Source: Anoplolepis gracilipes
Lineage: Eukaryota > Arthropoda > Insecta > Hymenoptera > Formicidae
Direction of reading: 5' to 3'
DNA length: 64,000 bases
Assembly (NCBI RefSeq): GCF_047496725.1
Contig: NC_132972.1
Location: 17,147,501-17,211,500 of the forward strand
Below are positions 9,812-21,333 of this stretch, one piece after another (the first letter of the stretch is position 1; the number at the start of each line of letters is the position of its first letter). A program made the translations under genes and the position numbers. The notes under the pieces are model-generated. The model saw nothing but the letters and a program-made list of their open reading frames with translations. It was not told the origin of the DNA and did not search any database.

Positions 9812-11376
9812 ATGAACAATCGAATTAGTATTATAATTATCAGCTTAGGACTTGTTACTTTTTGCCGAGCACAAGATATTTCGGCATATTTAGCAAATAA
9901 ACGTTTCATCGATAAGGAACTTTACTGTTTATTGAAAACAGGGAACTGTGATGGATTTGGAGAACAAATAAAACGTAAGAAATCATACTCAATTATTTCT
10001 ATTTTTATCTCATTGTCAGATAGCATATATATGATATTTATGATAAATATTTATAAATATTTTGCTATTTTTGAAACATAAACATATGAAACATATATAT
10101 TTTATATTTATATAAAATATTTTGTATATTTATATATTTGATGTATATTAGACAAGAGAAAAATCATAAAAACTGTATTCAACATAATATTAAAACATGG
10201 ATCAAATATTTTATATAATATTTACGGTAAATAAAAAAATAAATATTTATATTAGTAATATTTTGTAAATATTTCCTAATATTTGTTTTAAAATATTTAA
10301 ATAATAAATCTTTATAATTTATTTAATCCAAGATTATAAAAATATTTAGGAAATAGTATAAAATATTTTATAAATATTTATAAAATATTCAAATATAATT
10401 ATTATAAATATTTCATATATATTTTATAAATACTAGAATACTATAAACGCGCGCGTAGCGCGCGTAATTTATTTTGTGTATGTTTATATATTGTGTATAT
10501 TTTTATATTGTGTTGTATGTATGTATGTACACGTACACACAATACAATATATATATATATAACATATATAACACGTAAAATAATAGTTATCATTTATATA
10601 TTTATATAATAATAATTTATAATCTAATCTTTCTCTTTATAAAAAATAGCATAAAGCTTCGAACGCGAACATATCGAAGCGTTAAAGTTTCTTTTCCGTA
10701 AGCTAATTGACTGTTTCTGTTATGCACTGCGATTTGCTTCATTCATGTTATATAGGTACGTCATATACAATATATACACTTATGATATATTATATGTACG
10801 TTTCTTTATTTGTCTCTCTTTTTCCCTTCTTTGTTTTTCTTTAACTTTATTTTTTCTAACATTTTTTAATTTAATTTTTTACAAATTGTCACACAAACTG
10901 TCAAAGTTTGCGTAATAATTTGACAGCTGCAAATGACACGAATGAAGCAAGTCACAATGCACGAGACAGCGAGACAACCAGTCAGTATCGCGGAAAAGCG
11001 CCAACAATTAATATACTTTTTTTTATATAAGGATAAGGATTGTGTCTGGGATATTATAAATGGGTCTATAATTATATAAATTTACGAAAGCATATTTGAA
11101 TTTTATGTATTTTGAAGTATCTTATTATTATTATTAAATAATTAAGATAGAGACATTCCTAAGACATGTAATTGTTTTCATTGAAAATTGTATTTTCTCT
11201 CTCTATATACAGGTATACTACCCGCAGTACTGAAGGACAATTGTCGCCGTTGCACTTCGCAGCAGAAAATAAACCTACACAGATTGATACAATTTCTACA
11301 ATCGCGGTATCCCACGGAATGGCGCACGATCGAAGAAATATACACTTCACCTGCTCATTTAAATGAAAACAGATAG
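9812..11376 (+). CDS. Chemosensory protein (CSP/OS-D family)
   Basis: Small secreted helical protein of the insect CSP family, which bind hydrophobic ligands in sensillar lymph and other tissues. Exons are 9812-9974 and 11213-11376, joined in phase 1 (donor GTAAGA, acceptor CAG), giving 108 residues. Residues 1-20 (IIIISLGLVTF core, ...FCRA) form a signal peptide. The mature part shows the four-Cys CSP signature CX6CX18CX2C: CLLKTGNC, then 18 residues, then CRRC. PAVLKDNC and the C-terminal YPTEW are also family-like. The phase-1 intron just after the Lys/Arg following the second Cys is the usual CSP intron. The segment before the first Cys (QDISAYLANKRFIDKELYCL) is shorter and less typical than most CSPs, so it may be a diverged lineage member. 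A second CSP lies 4 kb downstream on the same strand. Confidence 0.85.
10441..11010 (+). repeat. Foldback repeat in the CSP intron, copy 1
   Basis: Within the CSP intron, starting near AACGCGCGCGTAGCGCGCGT. It includes an internal inverted pair (GCGATTTGCTTCATTCATG near 10727, CGAATGAAGCAAGTCACAAT near 10939) and ends near GTATCGCGGAAAAGCG. The same sequence occurs reverse-complemented at about 16470-16985, in the intron of the second CSP gene. Confidence 0.7.
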
Positions 11377-12168
11377 TTTATTTTAGTTTGTTTCGGAAAT
11401 GATCATATAACATAAATACATATATTAGCAATAAAAATCAATTCATTAATCAGCTCCTTTTATGATAGTGTTATTGATGAGTTAGATCATCTTTTATGTA
11501 ATATTACTTTCTCTTTATCCCTTTTTATACATAAAACAAAAAAAGTATACATTTTTTTATTTCCTATATGTATTCTCTTATATGTTTTTCTCTAGCCGTT
11601 GACGAATTTCAATAGGAAAAAAAGGATTTGTAGCAATAGGTTTTTTTAATTATAGTACTTTAGAAAACTTCTTAAAGCAAAATATGCATTATATATATAT
11701 ATATACATAAAGAATTTAAACATTTTGTCATAAAAATAAATTTATACTATGTTATTTTTTGTATGGTTGTATTTTTATGCGTGTTTATAAAATCAGTTAT
11801 ACATATGAATTACAATATATATAAAAAAAAAAGTTTATTTTGCAAAGTTCGACAAGAGCAAAAATTTTACCACAGTTGAATATAATGTTTCAAACGTCTC
11901 GAATCTTTAACGTCGAAAAAAGTACGTTTGTTTAAAAATTCTTTTATGCGATAAGAAGCTACAGCCAGTGAGTTTTATCGGTAAACCGATAGCAGTTCAT
12001 CGGAACTACTTTCTCTTCATGCGTCACACGTTTTAATAATTTGTGTCATTCATGTGCGTTATTTATTAATATGTGTCAGATTTTTTAATTAATATCTCAT
12101 TGCATTTATATTTTTTTATATAACAGACAATTTGAAAAATATCTAAAATAAAATTGTTTTTGAAAATA
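11377..12168. other. Intergenic region downstream of the first CSP
   Basis: 3' flank of the CSP gene: an ATAAAA-type signal soon after the stop (about 11433) and short (TA) runs near 11691-11704. No further gene or repeat boundary is recognised. Confidence 0.4.
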
Positions 12169-13238
12169 TACAAAGTGATCCACTTAAATAATCTTTAATA
12201 TCTCGCTTGTTTTAGATATGATATGAGAAAATATTTTAAACAAAAGTTGTTTGGTTTGAAGAGGAAAAAAGATAAGCATATTAATTTGATCTTGAATGTA
12301 TGTGCCTAGGTTATACTTTGTTTTTTTTAAATGGTACCACTCTAATATTTTAATATAAATTGTTTCTTCGCTATATTCTAATTAAAAAGTTATAAGGACA
12401 TTAAAGCCAAAAATTCAATAGTTAACGAGATATACATATGTTATACTTTAATTCAACAATTTTACATAAACTATTAAATATTTCATAAAATATTTATTTT
12501 TCGATTATCTTATTGCAACACTTTTATGCACAGAATAATGAAAGGAATTAATGTAAAAAAATATATAGTTGTTTTTAAGAAAGTATCCCGGTAAAAAATT
12601 TCTCATATATAATTATATATAATAATATAAAAGTATATAGAAATATATAAAATTCTGTATAAGTTATGTATAATTATGTATAGTATGCATAATTTTGTAT
12701 TATGTTGACTGACATCTAGCCAATATTAATATAAAATTATATATAATTATATTATAAGTGATATATTATTATATATAATTATACATAACTTATACAAAAT
12801 TTTATATATTTCTATATAATTTTATATGGTCATATATCATATATGATTATACATAACAAATTTTTTACCGGGATATATGTAACTGCATGTTGTAAATTCC
12901 TTTTTTTTTCTTAAATATAACTATATATTTTCTTTACATTAATTGATTGAGGAAGATAATCAAGAAAGAATATTTTATGAGATATTTAATAGTTATGTAA
13001 AATTATGTCGAATTAAAATATCTTATGAACTATTTTAAATTTTTGTCTTTATACTCTTTTTACGATTAATTTTAGAATATTACGAGGAATCGACTCATAA
13101 AAAAAACCAAGATGAACCCACCTAAGATCTTTTTTCTTTTTTAAGCTAAACAACTTTTGTTTGAAATATTTTCTCGTATCATCTAAACAAGCAAGATATT
13201 TAAATATTAAGATGATCGACTTAAGTGGATCACTCTGT
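12169..13238. mobile_element. Foldback element with ACAAAGTGATCCACTTAA ends
   Basis: Long terminal inverted repeats of about 400 bp. The left arm begins ACAAAGTGATCCACTTAA and the right arm ends TTAAGTGGATCACTCTGTA. Both arms carry ATATCTCG..., a diverged AAAGTTGTTTGGTTTGAA motif and TTTCTTGATTATCTT-like segments, so it is a distant relative of the CAGGGTGGACC hairpins. The CCCGG MITE at 12587-12872 sits at the centre. Confidence 0.7.
12587..12872. mobile_element. MITE with CCCGGTAAAAAATTT termini, copy 2
   Basis: A 286-bp element nearly identical to 2176-2463, inserted close to the centre of the foldback at 12169-13238. Its terminal inverted repeats are intact. AT flanks both ends, which may be a short target duplication. 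Confidence 0.8.
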
Positions 13239-13538
13239 ATATTATTAAAGTGGCGTGTGTCATATTTTCATTGTAAAAGAAAGCTTATGCTAAAATAAAC
13301 TACAACAAAATTATAACAGAATATCTCTCACAATTATTATCGAAAATATCTTATAAATATATTGTCCAAAGCACAAATTTTATAATCTGTTTCTCTTGAT
13401 GTAACGCATTAAGAGAGTGGGTCAAAGACTCGACATGTTGTACATATCAATTATTTGCAATCAGAAGAAAATATTTTAACGCAATACATACACACGCGCG
13501 CGCACACGCACACGCACACGCATACATACATATATATA

Positions 13539-14469
13539 CAGGGTGGACCATTTTAATCCATCCAGTCGAATATCTCGAAAACCAAGCCCGGGAGAGAAAA
13601 ATGTTTCAGACAAAAGTTGTATGGTTTCGAAAGGGCCATAAGATGGTACCATTGGTTTGACCTTGAAAAGTCATTTGAAGGTCACGTGAAGGTCACTTCA
13701 AGTTTTTTAAATGGAACACCCTATATATTTTTAGATATTCTTGTAGCTCAACTCGAGAGCTTTCCAAAACACTTATGACAAAGTATTTTTCATTAAGTAT
13801 TTTTTGAGTTATAAGGCTTCAAAGTTGCAGTATTTTGACATAAAATACAAGATATCTCGTAAAATATTCATTTTTTGATTATCTTACTCTAATACTTTTA
13901 TGCACAGAATAACGAGACGAATCAATTGGCATAATTAAAACACATAATTATGTTAAAGTAAAAATCTGAATTTGCAACTAACAGTTACACATTTTTACTT
14001 TAACATAATTATGTAAAAATCTGAATTTGCAACTAACAGTTACACATTTTTACTTTAACATAATTATGTGTTTTCTTTACACCAATTGATTCGTCTTATT
14101 ATTCTGTGCATAAAAGTATTAGAGTAAGATAATCAAAAAATGAATATTTTACGAGATATCTTGTATTTTATGTCAAAATACTGCAACTTTGAAGCCTTAT
14201 AACTCAAAAAATACTTAATGAAAAATACTTTGTCATAAGTGTTTTGGAAAGCTCTCGAGTTGAGCTACAAGAATATGTAAAAATATATAGGGTGTTCCAT
14301 TTAAAAAACTTGAAGTGACCTTCACGTGACCTTCAAATGACTTTTCAAGGTCAAACCAATGGTACCATCTTATGACCCCCTCGAAACCATACAACTTTTG
14401 TCTGAAACATTTTTCTCTCCCGGGCTTGGTTTTCGAGATATTCGACTGGATGGATTAAAATGGTCCACC

Positions 14470-14472
<3 letters not shown>
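13539..14472. mobile_element. Foldback element, CAGGGTGGACC family, copy 1
   Basis: The 934-bp element is almost wholly an inverted repeat (arms of about 450 bp). It begins CAGGGTGGACCATTTTAATC and ends with its inverse, flanked by TA. A short duplicated ACTTTAACATAATTATGT stretch lies at the centre. Apparent open frames in the arms are by-products. A close copy is at 32795-33663; a relative at 55286-55946; a degenerate remnant in the RecQ4 intron near 47840-48170. Confidence 0.85.
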
Positions 14473-14536
<64 letters not shown>

Positions 14537-14600
14537 TATATTCTCTTATATCTATATATATATATATAGGTATATTCTCTATATATATATATATATATAG
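14473..14600. repeat. (TA)n microsatellite with interspersed GGTATATTCTC
   Basis: Long (TA)n tract directly abutting the right end of the foldback element. It is then interrupted by three GGTATATTCTC repeats. The tract starts from the TA at the element's target site. Confidence 0.8.
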
Positions 14601-14767
14601 GTATATTCTCTTTTTTCCGAAATAGAATTTATACAAGATTTTATGATGATATTATTCATAAATGAAACAAAAAGGAAATAGATGACGGCAGGAGTTTTTC
14701 GTGGATAGGCTATCATTTTATCACTCGAAGTATAAACGAGCAAATAAACAATAATGGTATAATAAAA

Positions 14768-14952
14768 CCCGGGAAAAAAAGTTGGCTATATATGGGTTTT
14801 GTCAATATTTTACCAAGTATAGTCATATATGATATCATATATGATTTTATTTAATTATCATATTATCATATATAACTATATTTGACAAGATATGCTCAGA
14901 TATTGACAAAATCCATATATGGTCAATTTTATATGTACTTTTTTTTCCCGGG
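14768..14952. mobile_element. MITE with CCCGGGAAAAAAAGT termini
   Basis: 185-bp element with inverted ends (CCCGGGAAAAAAAGTTGGCT ... ACTTTTTTTTCCCGGG) and an AT-rich palindromic centre. It is related in its termini to the CCCGGTAAAA family. No coding capacity. Confidence 0.7.
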
Positions 14953-15479
14953 AAGTATTCAAATAGTTCTTTGTCATAAATAAAAGTAATTTTAATATAA
15001 AACGTTATAATAAAGCATACAATCTTTATAAAATATAAGTATACATATATGAAACATTTATAATAATTATTGAATATTTTTTAAATATTTATATCCAATG
15101 TTTCAATCATGTTATAAAGATTTTTGTAATCTTAGATTAAACAGATTATAAAGATTTATTATATCCCAGCACATATTTGAGAAATATTTGTAAAATATTA
15201 TTACCACAAGTATTTATTTTTTTACTTATCGCATAAATATTATATAAAATATTTAATTTATATTTTAATAATTTGTCGAATATAGTTTTCATAATTTTGT
15301 TCTCTTAATATATACAAAATATGTATAAAATGTTGATATATTTCAAAAATTAAATAGTAAAAATATTTAAGAATATTTATAAATATCGTGTGCTGTCTAA
15401 GCACTTCTAGGGTAATTGTAAGACGTTCAAGTTGCACGACAGGTATAAACCCCTCTGTTCGAATCGTTCTCCGTTCGAC

Positions 15480-15515
15480 TATATAAAAGCTAGACTGGTC
15501 GGCGATTGACACTTT
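15480..15515 (+). promoter_or_regulatory. Predicted TATA-box core promoter of the second CSP gene
   Basis: CTATATAAAAGC at 15479-15490 is a strong TATA box. A transcription start is expected near 15510-15520, giving a leader of about 80 bases before the ATG at 15596. The surrounding sequence is less AT-rich than the rest of the intergenic DNA. Confidence 0.6.
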
Positions 15516-15595
15516 AGTTTTTAACTCCTGTCTGCAGTCTTGCCGACCGAAGACTAAATAAATTGTGTGTTTTCATACTTATAATCTTCCGCATA

Positions 15596-17188
15596 ATGAA
15601 GAAATATTTTTTGACTTATATCTTTTTGGCTTCATCGTTGATAACTCTCGTTGTCACCGCGACTGAGAAATATACCAGAAAATACGATGACATAGATGTG
15701 GACAGAATTCTTCAAAATAATCGTGTTCTTAATAATTATATCCGATGCATTTTGGACCCTGCACTACTGAAGGTCGTGAATTAAGAAGTAAGTAAAGAAA
15801 AAGATATTTTCTTTCTATTATTTTTCATTTCGATTACAATTGTATTCAGTTTGCTCAACATTTTTCCCTAATTTCTTAATTAAAAAATCCATATTAATTC
15901 AAATGAACACATATAACATTATGGCTGCAATATTACGGTAGATTCAATACATAATTCTCTTTCTCTTTCTTCCTTTCCTGCCTCTCTCTATTACATAATG
16001 TTTACTATCCACTTTCTCGCGCAATTACGTGTATATTCGAAGTTGTTTAAGTAACATTACTTCTTTATATTTTATTTCTTAAGATCAAAATTATTCTAAT
16101 TGCAGCCCAAAACAGCCTGTATATAACATTTAATCGCGTTTCAAATATATAAGAATAATATAATATGAAATAATAATATGAAAAATAGCATATATATTAC
16201 ATATATATATTCAATTTTTTACATTCAAATATTAGTAATAGTATTTAATCGTGAAATTACGTTAATATATAAGCAATATTAAAGTTATAGTGTATATTGA
16301 TCTTTTTTAAAATTTATTCTTAACAGTATAATATTTTTATAAGATATATATTCTACATGCTATCTCGGAATAGTTTAAATTACAGCTCTAGTCATATTAC
16401 TTTATAATGGAACATTTATATATATGTATATATCCCTCTCTAAAAAAAGGCATGTTATTGATATCGTCATCGCTTTTCCGCGATGCTGATTGGTTGTCTC
16501 GCAGTCTCGTTGTCAAATGCGTTTTGTAACTTGCTTCGCGCGTGTCGCCTGCAGCTGTCAAATTTTGACAGTTGTGTGACAATTTGTAGAAAATTTAAAT
16601 TAAAGAAAACGAAGAAGAGAAAAAGAGAGACAAAAGAAAGGTATATATATTATATATGTATGTATTGTATATGATAAACCTATGTAAAATTTTCCCATGA
16701 TATTATGTATATTAATTATGTAATTTATATTTGTGTAATTAATAGAAAAAAGAAGAGATATAAGAAAAAAGGAGAAGGGATAAAATATATTAAATAAAGA
16801 AAAAGAAAGAAAGAAAAAGAAAGAAGAATGCTTTTTTAAAGCTAACCATAAATATTTAACAATCAATTAGCATTGCGGAAAAAAACTTTAACGCTTAGCT
16901 TTAACATACACTATATACCTAACCATACAACACAATATAAACACAAACAAAATAAATAGCGCGCGTAGCGCGTGCTTAAACTGTTCTAGTATATATGTAT
17001 ATAAATTGTTTCATTCTTTATTAGAAACTTTACCGGATGCTTTATCGAGCGGTTGCAGCAAGTGCAATGATAAACAAAAGGATATGGCAGAAAAAGTGAT
17101 AAATCATCTTAAAACAAAACGATCTAGGGATTGGGATCGTCTTGTTGCTAAATATGATCCTCGTGGCGAATATAAAAAACGCTACTAG
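15596..17188 (+). pseudogene. Second chemosensory protein gene, frame broken by a small deletion
   Basis: Two exons, 15596-15787 and 17025-17188, with the standard CSP phase-1 intron. Exon 1 encodes a signal peptide (FLASSLITLVVTAT) and a typical N-terminus (KYDDIDVDRILQNNRVLNNY, then IRC). After IRCILD the frame shifts. The expected second half of the exon is readable only in another frame (GPCTTEGRELR, ending at the splice donor in the correct phase). Exon 2 is classic CSP: TLPDALSSGCSKCNDKQKD, then VINHLKTKRSRDWDRLVAKY. The break fits loss of 7 bp near 15754-15758 between the first and second conserved Cys. As read, translation ends at 15784 after 63 residues, with only one of the four cysteines. 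This may be a recent pseudogene, a null allele in the sequenced individual, or an assembly error. Confidence 0.85.
16470..16985 (-). repeat. Foldback repeat in the second CSP intron, copy 2 (inverted)
   Basis: Reverse-complement copy of 10441-11010. CTTTTCCGCGATGCTGATTG is at the left, TTTTGTAACTTGCTTCGCGC near 16520, and TAGCGCGCGTAGCGCG at about 16957. It occupies the same intron of the paralogous gene in the opposite orientation. Confidence 0.7.
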
Positions 17189-18553
17189 CAATAGTAGCTC
17201 TCTTTTGATATAATAAATATTTTAATTATAATCATGACTTTATAAAAAAAAATTATGCGGTTTTTGTAAATATATGAAACATAAAATATCCGTTGATATA
17301 TTAAAGATACAATATATAGATGTAATAATGATGTATTTTGATCAAAAATACAGAACAAGTAACGTAAAATTTCATAGGTTTTATTTTATTCGTTAAATCA
17401 GCATCTTTCAGTAATGCAACTTATTAATTTGTTGCTCACAGATTATTTTTCCAAATAAAACAAATGCCACATCATTATTATTAAAATGTTTTATGCAAGA
17501 TATATTTGTCAATAAGTTTACATGTAATATTATTAATCATTATATCATTGTTATATTTATGGATATTATATTTATGGATTCCAAAAAATATTGACAATAT
17601 ACATATATATTTCAAAGAAAATGTCAAGAGATCAATACATAGATTTGAAAAAATGATAAATCATTCACTCGACACGTCTTTTCTTAACTAATGATCCAAG
17701 CTGAAACAAATAAATAAATATAAATACATAGATTAAAATTTATATACATGTCCCGAAATTTGCGAATCACAATACTAGGTTTCTCAATATACATGCACTT
17801 GTTTAAAATTACGTAACTCACATGATTTATGTATATTCTTCATGTATGCTATTTTTATCATGAGATTTTCATTTTTCATGAATGTTATTTTGTGGTTGAA
17901 GAAACACTAATCAGTATTGAAACGTTCTATTCATAAAGATTAAAGATATTTTTATTTGACGATTATCTGAATTTCTTAAGAAGCAACCTATTCTTGTTCT
18001 TACATAAGTCTATTAGTATTTGTATTGTTTATTTTTTCTAAATACTATAGCAGGAAAAGTTTTGGAAATATTATGTGAAAAAATTATTTGGAATTTTTTT
18101 ATTCCAAGCAATAGTTTTTAAGATAAAAGAATTTAAATGCTAGCCAATTACAGACTGGCCTTCTGTGATTGACTAAAAAGCTGTAAATCTTACTGTTTAT
18201 AAATAATATATCTTAAAAATTATTGCTTAAAATAAGAAACTGCAAATAATTTTTTTACTTAATTTTTCAAGAACTTTCCCACTACAGTATTTTAATTTGC
18301 AAATTTTGGGACATCTTACATATATATTTGTATGTGTGCGCGCGCAAAGTATTTTTAAATTAAGTCTAAGGGCTATCACATACAAAGTGTATAAGCTACA
18401 TATGCATAGCATAAGATTGTATGAATCAATAAGTATCAAGCATATGGCTCAATATTTGATACATATTGATCCATACAATCTTATGCAATGCACATGCAGC
18501 TTATGCAAGTTGTGTGTGAAAACTCTAAAACTCTAACCGTTATGTATGCAATG
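17189..18553. other. Intergenic region between the CSP pseudogene and Cdk10
   Basis: No gene seen. It holds two weak hairpin repeats. One is at about 18100-18230 (AGCAATAGTTTTTAAGATA inverted near 18207). The other is at about 18367-18530 (CATAAGATTGTATGAATCAA inverted near 18465, with ends like CACATACAAAGT and TTGTGTGTGA). Both look like small MITEs. Confidence 0.5.
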
Positions 18554-18787
18554 TTACGTATCATATGATGTACATACAAGATCCGAAATTGCTGGTAGAT
18601 TATTGGTTTGATCGGTAACAGTAGATTCTTGTTCCCGATTTTTTTTCTGAATAGCTGCTTTTTTCATATTTCTATGTTGTGGAAAAGTAGGCATAAGTTT
18701 TGGGTCACAAGCTGCAATAATATCGAATTAGTTAGATAGCGATTATAAGCTCTGTTTTAGAACAATTCTAGACTAAGAACTAAATGC

Positions 18788-18832
<45 letters not shown>

Positions 18833-20365
18833 TATACATATATATACTGACGTAAAGGAGCTTCCTTGAAGTAACTGCTTTGCAAACATTCTTCGGCGGT
18901 TGCTCTTTTCTTGGGATCGTACATAAATAAGAAATTCAACAATCTAAGACCAGCAGCACTCAACCAAGGAAATCTTTGTTTCAAGTTGTTATATGGTTGT
19001 TGTTTAAGCGTAAAATTCTGCAGTGCCGGTAATGAGTTAAATTCTGGCCAAATGGCTTCACTGGGTGTACCTAATAAGTCCACGATCAATTCTAATTGTG
19101 CAATTTCTGTTCTACCTGGTAATAAAGGTCTATGTCCCAACAACTCTCCTAAAATCATATATATACAATTATATACAATATGTTTGTAACATTAAATTAT
19201 TGTAATATTTGTAAAATTATAATTACAATGTATATGTAACATTTAGCGTCTTATAAGCAACATAATATTAAAATGTTCTGTTTATATTAATTTCTTACCC
19301 AATATGCATCCAGCTGCCCACATATCAACAGAAGTGGTTTGTGTTTTAGCTTGCAACAACAATTCTGGTGCTCTGTACCATAATGTTACTACCCTAGGAG
19401 TCATTGGTTTTAATGGTAAACCAAACCATCTGGCCAATCCAAAATCGGCAATTTTAACGCAACCTTTATCAGTCATAAGAAGATTAGAGACTTTTAAGTC
19501 TCTATGAACAATAAAATTATGATGCAAGTAACGAAGACCTTTTAGTACTTGCAATACTATACATTTAACCTGACTCTCCGAAAACAGCGCTTGCATATTG
19601 TCCAACAAACTCGCTAGATCTTGTTCACAATATTCCATTGCGAGGAATATGCTTTCTAGACTTCTGCCTACTACTACTTCTCTTAAATGTACAATATTTT
19701 CGTGTCGACATGATAATAAGACTGATATTTCCCTAAGACTGCTCACTGGTAGTCCATCCTTCTCATGCTCCATCCTTACTTTCTTCAATGCAACAACTTT
19801 ATCATTTTTAGTATCTCTGGCTCGATATACAATTTCGTAAGTACCTTCTCCAATACGATTTAACTCTTCAAATTCAGAAACAAACCTGCATTTACCAAGC
19901 TGTAAGAAAAATATGGATAAAACCTAATGTTGTATAAATATATTCGATAGAATGCATAGAAATAAATCGAAAGTTTATTACAATGTCTTGCTCTGGTATT
20001 TCCATAGGTTTACTGGTCAGAAAAGATGTTAATACTCCTTTCCTTGTAATCGGAGCTGATGGATCAGGTCCTGAATCGGACGTTGCTTTCTTATCGCTAT
20101 CATTACGTTCCACTGATTTTTTCTCCAAGTTTTCTTCTATAAAATAGTAAAAACATATAGCCTATTGTTAAGTGCTATTTTATGTTCCCGAAAATAAAAT
20201 ACAATAAATAAGTTGTTTAAACACTTATTATATCTGCTTATATAATTATTTCGTTATTTCAATTTTATATTCATTCTTATGTACTTATTTTATATATTAA
20301 TTTTGTGTATTATACTCATATAGTTATTTTATATATTTAGTTTTATATTATATAGATATAAAATT

Positions 20366-20417
<52 letters not shown>

Positions 20418-20433
20418 CTGTACCTTTCGTCAT
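18554..20433 (-). CDS. Cdk10: Cyclin-dependent kinase 10
   Basis: CDC2-related serine/threonine kinase that pairs with cyclin M in other animals. Five exons: 20433-20424, 20136-19982, 19899-19299, 19148-18852 and 18711-18554. All junctions are GT-AG with matching phase, giving 406 residues. CDK10-specific signatures are the SSLRE helix (about 107-112), MEYCEQDLASLLDNM, HRDLKVSNLLMTDKGCVK with catalytic D189, DFGLAR (D207), PMTPRVVTLWYRAPELLL, and the C-terminal LPCDPKLMPTFPQHRN. The ATP-site Lys is K94 (VALKK). The first exon is only 10 nt (MTK plus one base). It was chosen because it supplies an in-phase start, and a different upstream exon is possible. The Gly-rich loop reads IGEGTYEIVY, with Glu77 where kinases usually have the third Gly. 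A (TA)n tract is in intron 4 and another just inside intron 1. Confidence 0.93.
18790..18829. repeat. (TA)n microsatellite in Cdk10 intron 4
   Basis: About 20 TA units a few tens of bases downstream of the exon 4 donor (on the gene strand). Confidence 0.9.
20371..20413. repeat. (TA)n microsatellite in Cdk10 intron 1
   Basis: About 21 TA units, beginning about 10 bases after the proposed exon 1 donor (gene strand). Confidence 0.9.
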
Positions 20434-20647
20434 TTTGACTATTAAATTGTACGAAAAACTCAATTGAATAATAATGTTGCAAATTGGAGGGACAAACCTC
20501 TCCAGCTCCAGACCAGTGTTGTTGTTTAAGCTGAATAGTGAACTCTATTCTATAACCATAGACGTAACAAGTATAGACCATAGACATAGTAAAGATAGAC
20601 TGGCCATAATCGGAGTGGGGGTAAGTTCAGGTAGAAAAGGACATAGG

Positions 20648-20728
20648 GTGCGTTCCGTATGAACACTCACACGCTGTAAGCGCTCACGCTTATAAGCGCT
20701 ATTTTCAATCGTTCCGTTTGCTGCTTAA
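20648..20728. mobile_element. Truncated Harbinger-derived end (GGGTGCGTTCC)
   Basis: Begins GGGTGCGTTCCGTATGAACA and continues GCTGTAAGCGCTCACGC, matching the left end of the element at 62692-63330. It is cut off at TTAAGGGTCGG, where the B repeat begins. Confidence 0.65.
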
Positions 20729-21333
20729 GGGTCGGCAGGCGACACGGTGGAGACCTCATGCGGAGACTTCGGAATTACAAATTCTTTTCGACGATATATT
20801 CGGCTATAAATTAAGAAAGAATCATATTTAACAATGATATTCTTATTTGGAAGGATTGCTCGCAGCCCGCTAAAGAGCGATTTTTTGAAAAAAAGGCTTA
20901 AAATAAAATTTCATAAAGTTGACATGAATAAGGTATACTGATCGTGAATGAAGTATATAGACCAGGTGCACCGATTGTAATTATTATAAATTTTTTAAAA
21001 GCCAAAATGCAAAATCCGACTCTTTAGCGGGGTAATAAACTTTGCAAGGAATGTAGCAAAAAAAGTTTTATAAAGAAATATAACTTCTTCGAGGCAAAAT
21101 ATTACTGAATAGAATATTGTATCAGTACCTAAAGTGCAAGTGCAGCTAATTGTAAGAAATTGAGTTGGCAGCACCGCTTGCTAAGGAGAGACGATGAAAG
21201 ACAATAATGTCGTCTTCGTCTCTCTTGAAATGCAATGATGTTTGTACGTATACAGACATACACCAATACATTGAATAAGAATTCATTTCTCAATGTTGGT
21301 GACAATGACGCTGAAATTTTCTCGTCGGTCCCA
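20729..21333 (+). repeat. B repeat, copy 2
   Basis: About 600 bp of non-coding repeat starting at TTAA/GGGTCGGCAGG. It runs through GGAGACCTCATGCGGAGACT and AAGAGCGATTTTTTG to TTCTCAATGTTGGTGACAAT and TTTTCTCGTCGGTCC, where the large foldback begins. Copy 3 (39568-40172) is closely similar; copy 1 (4980-5517) is diverged and inverted. In all three the B repeat abuts a foldback of the CTCCGTAAAG family. Confidence 0.7.
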
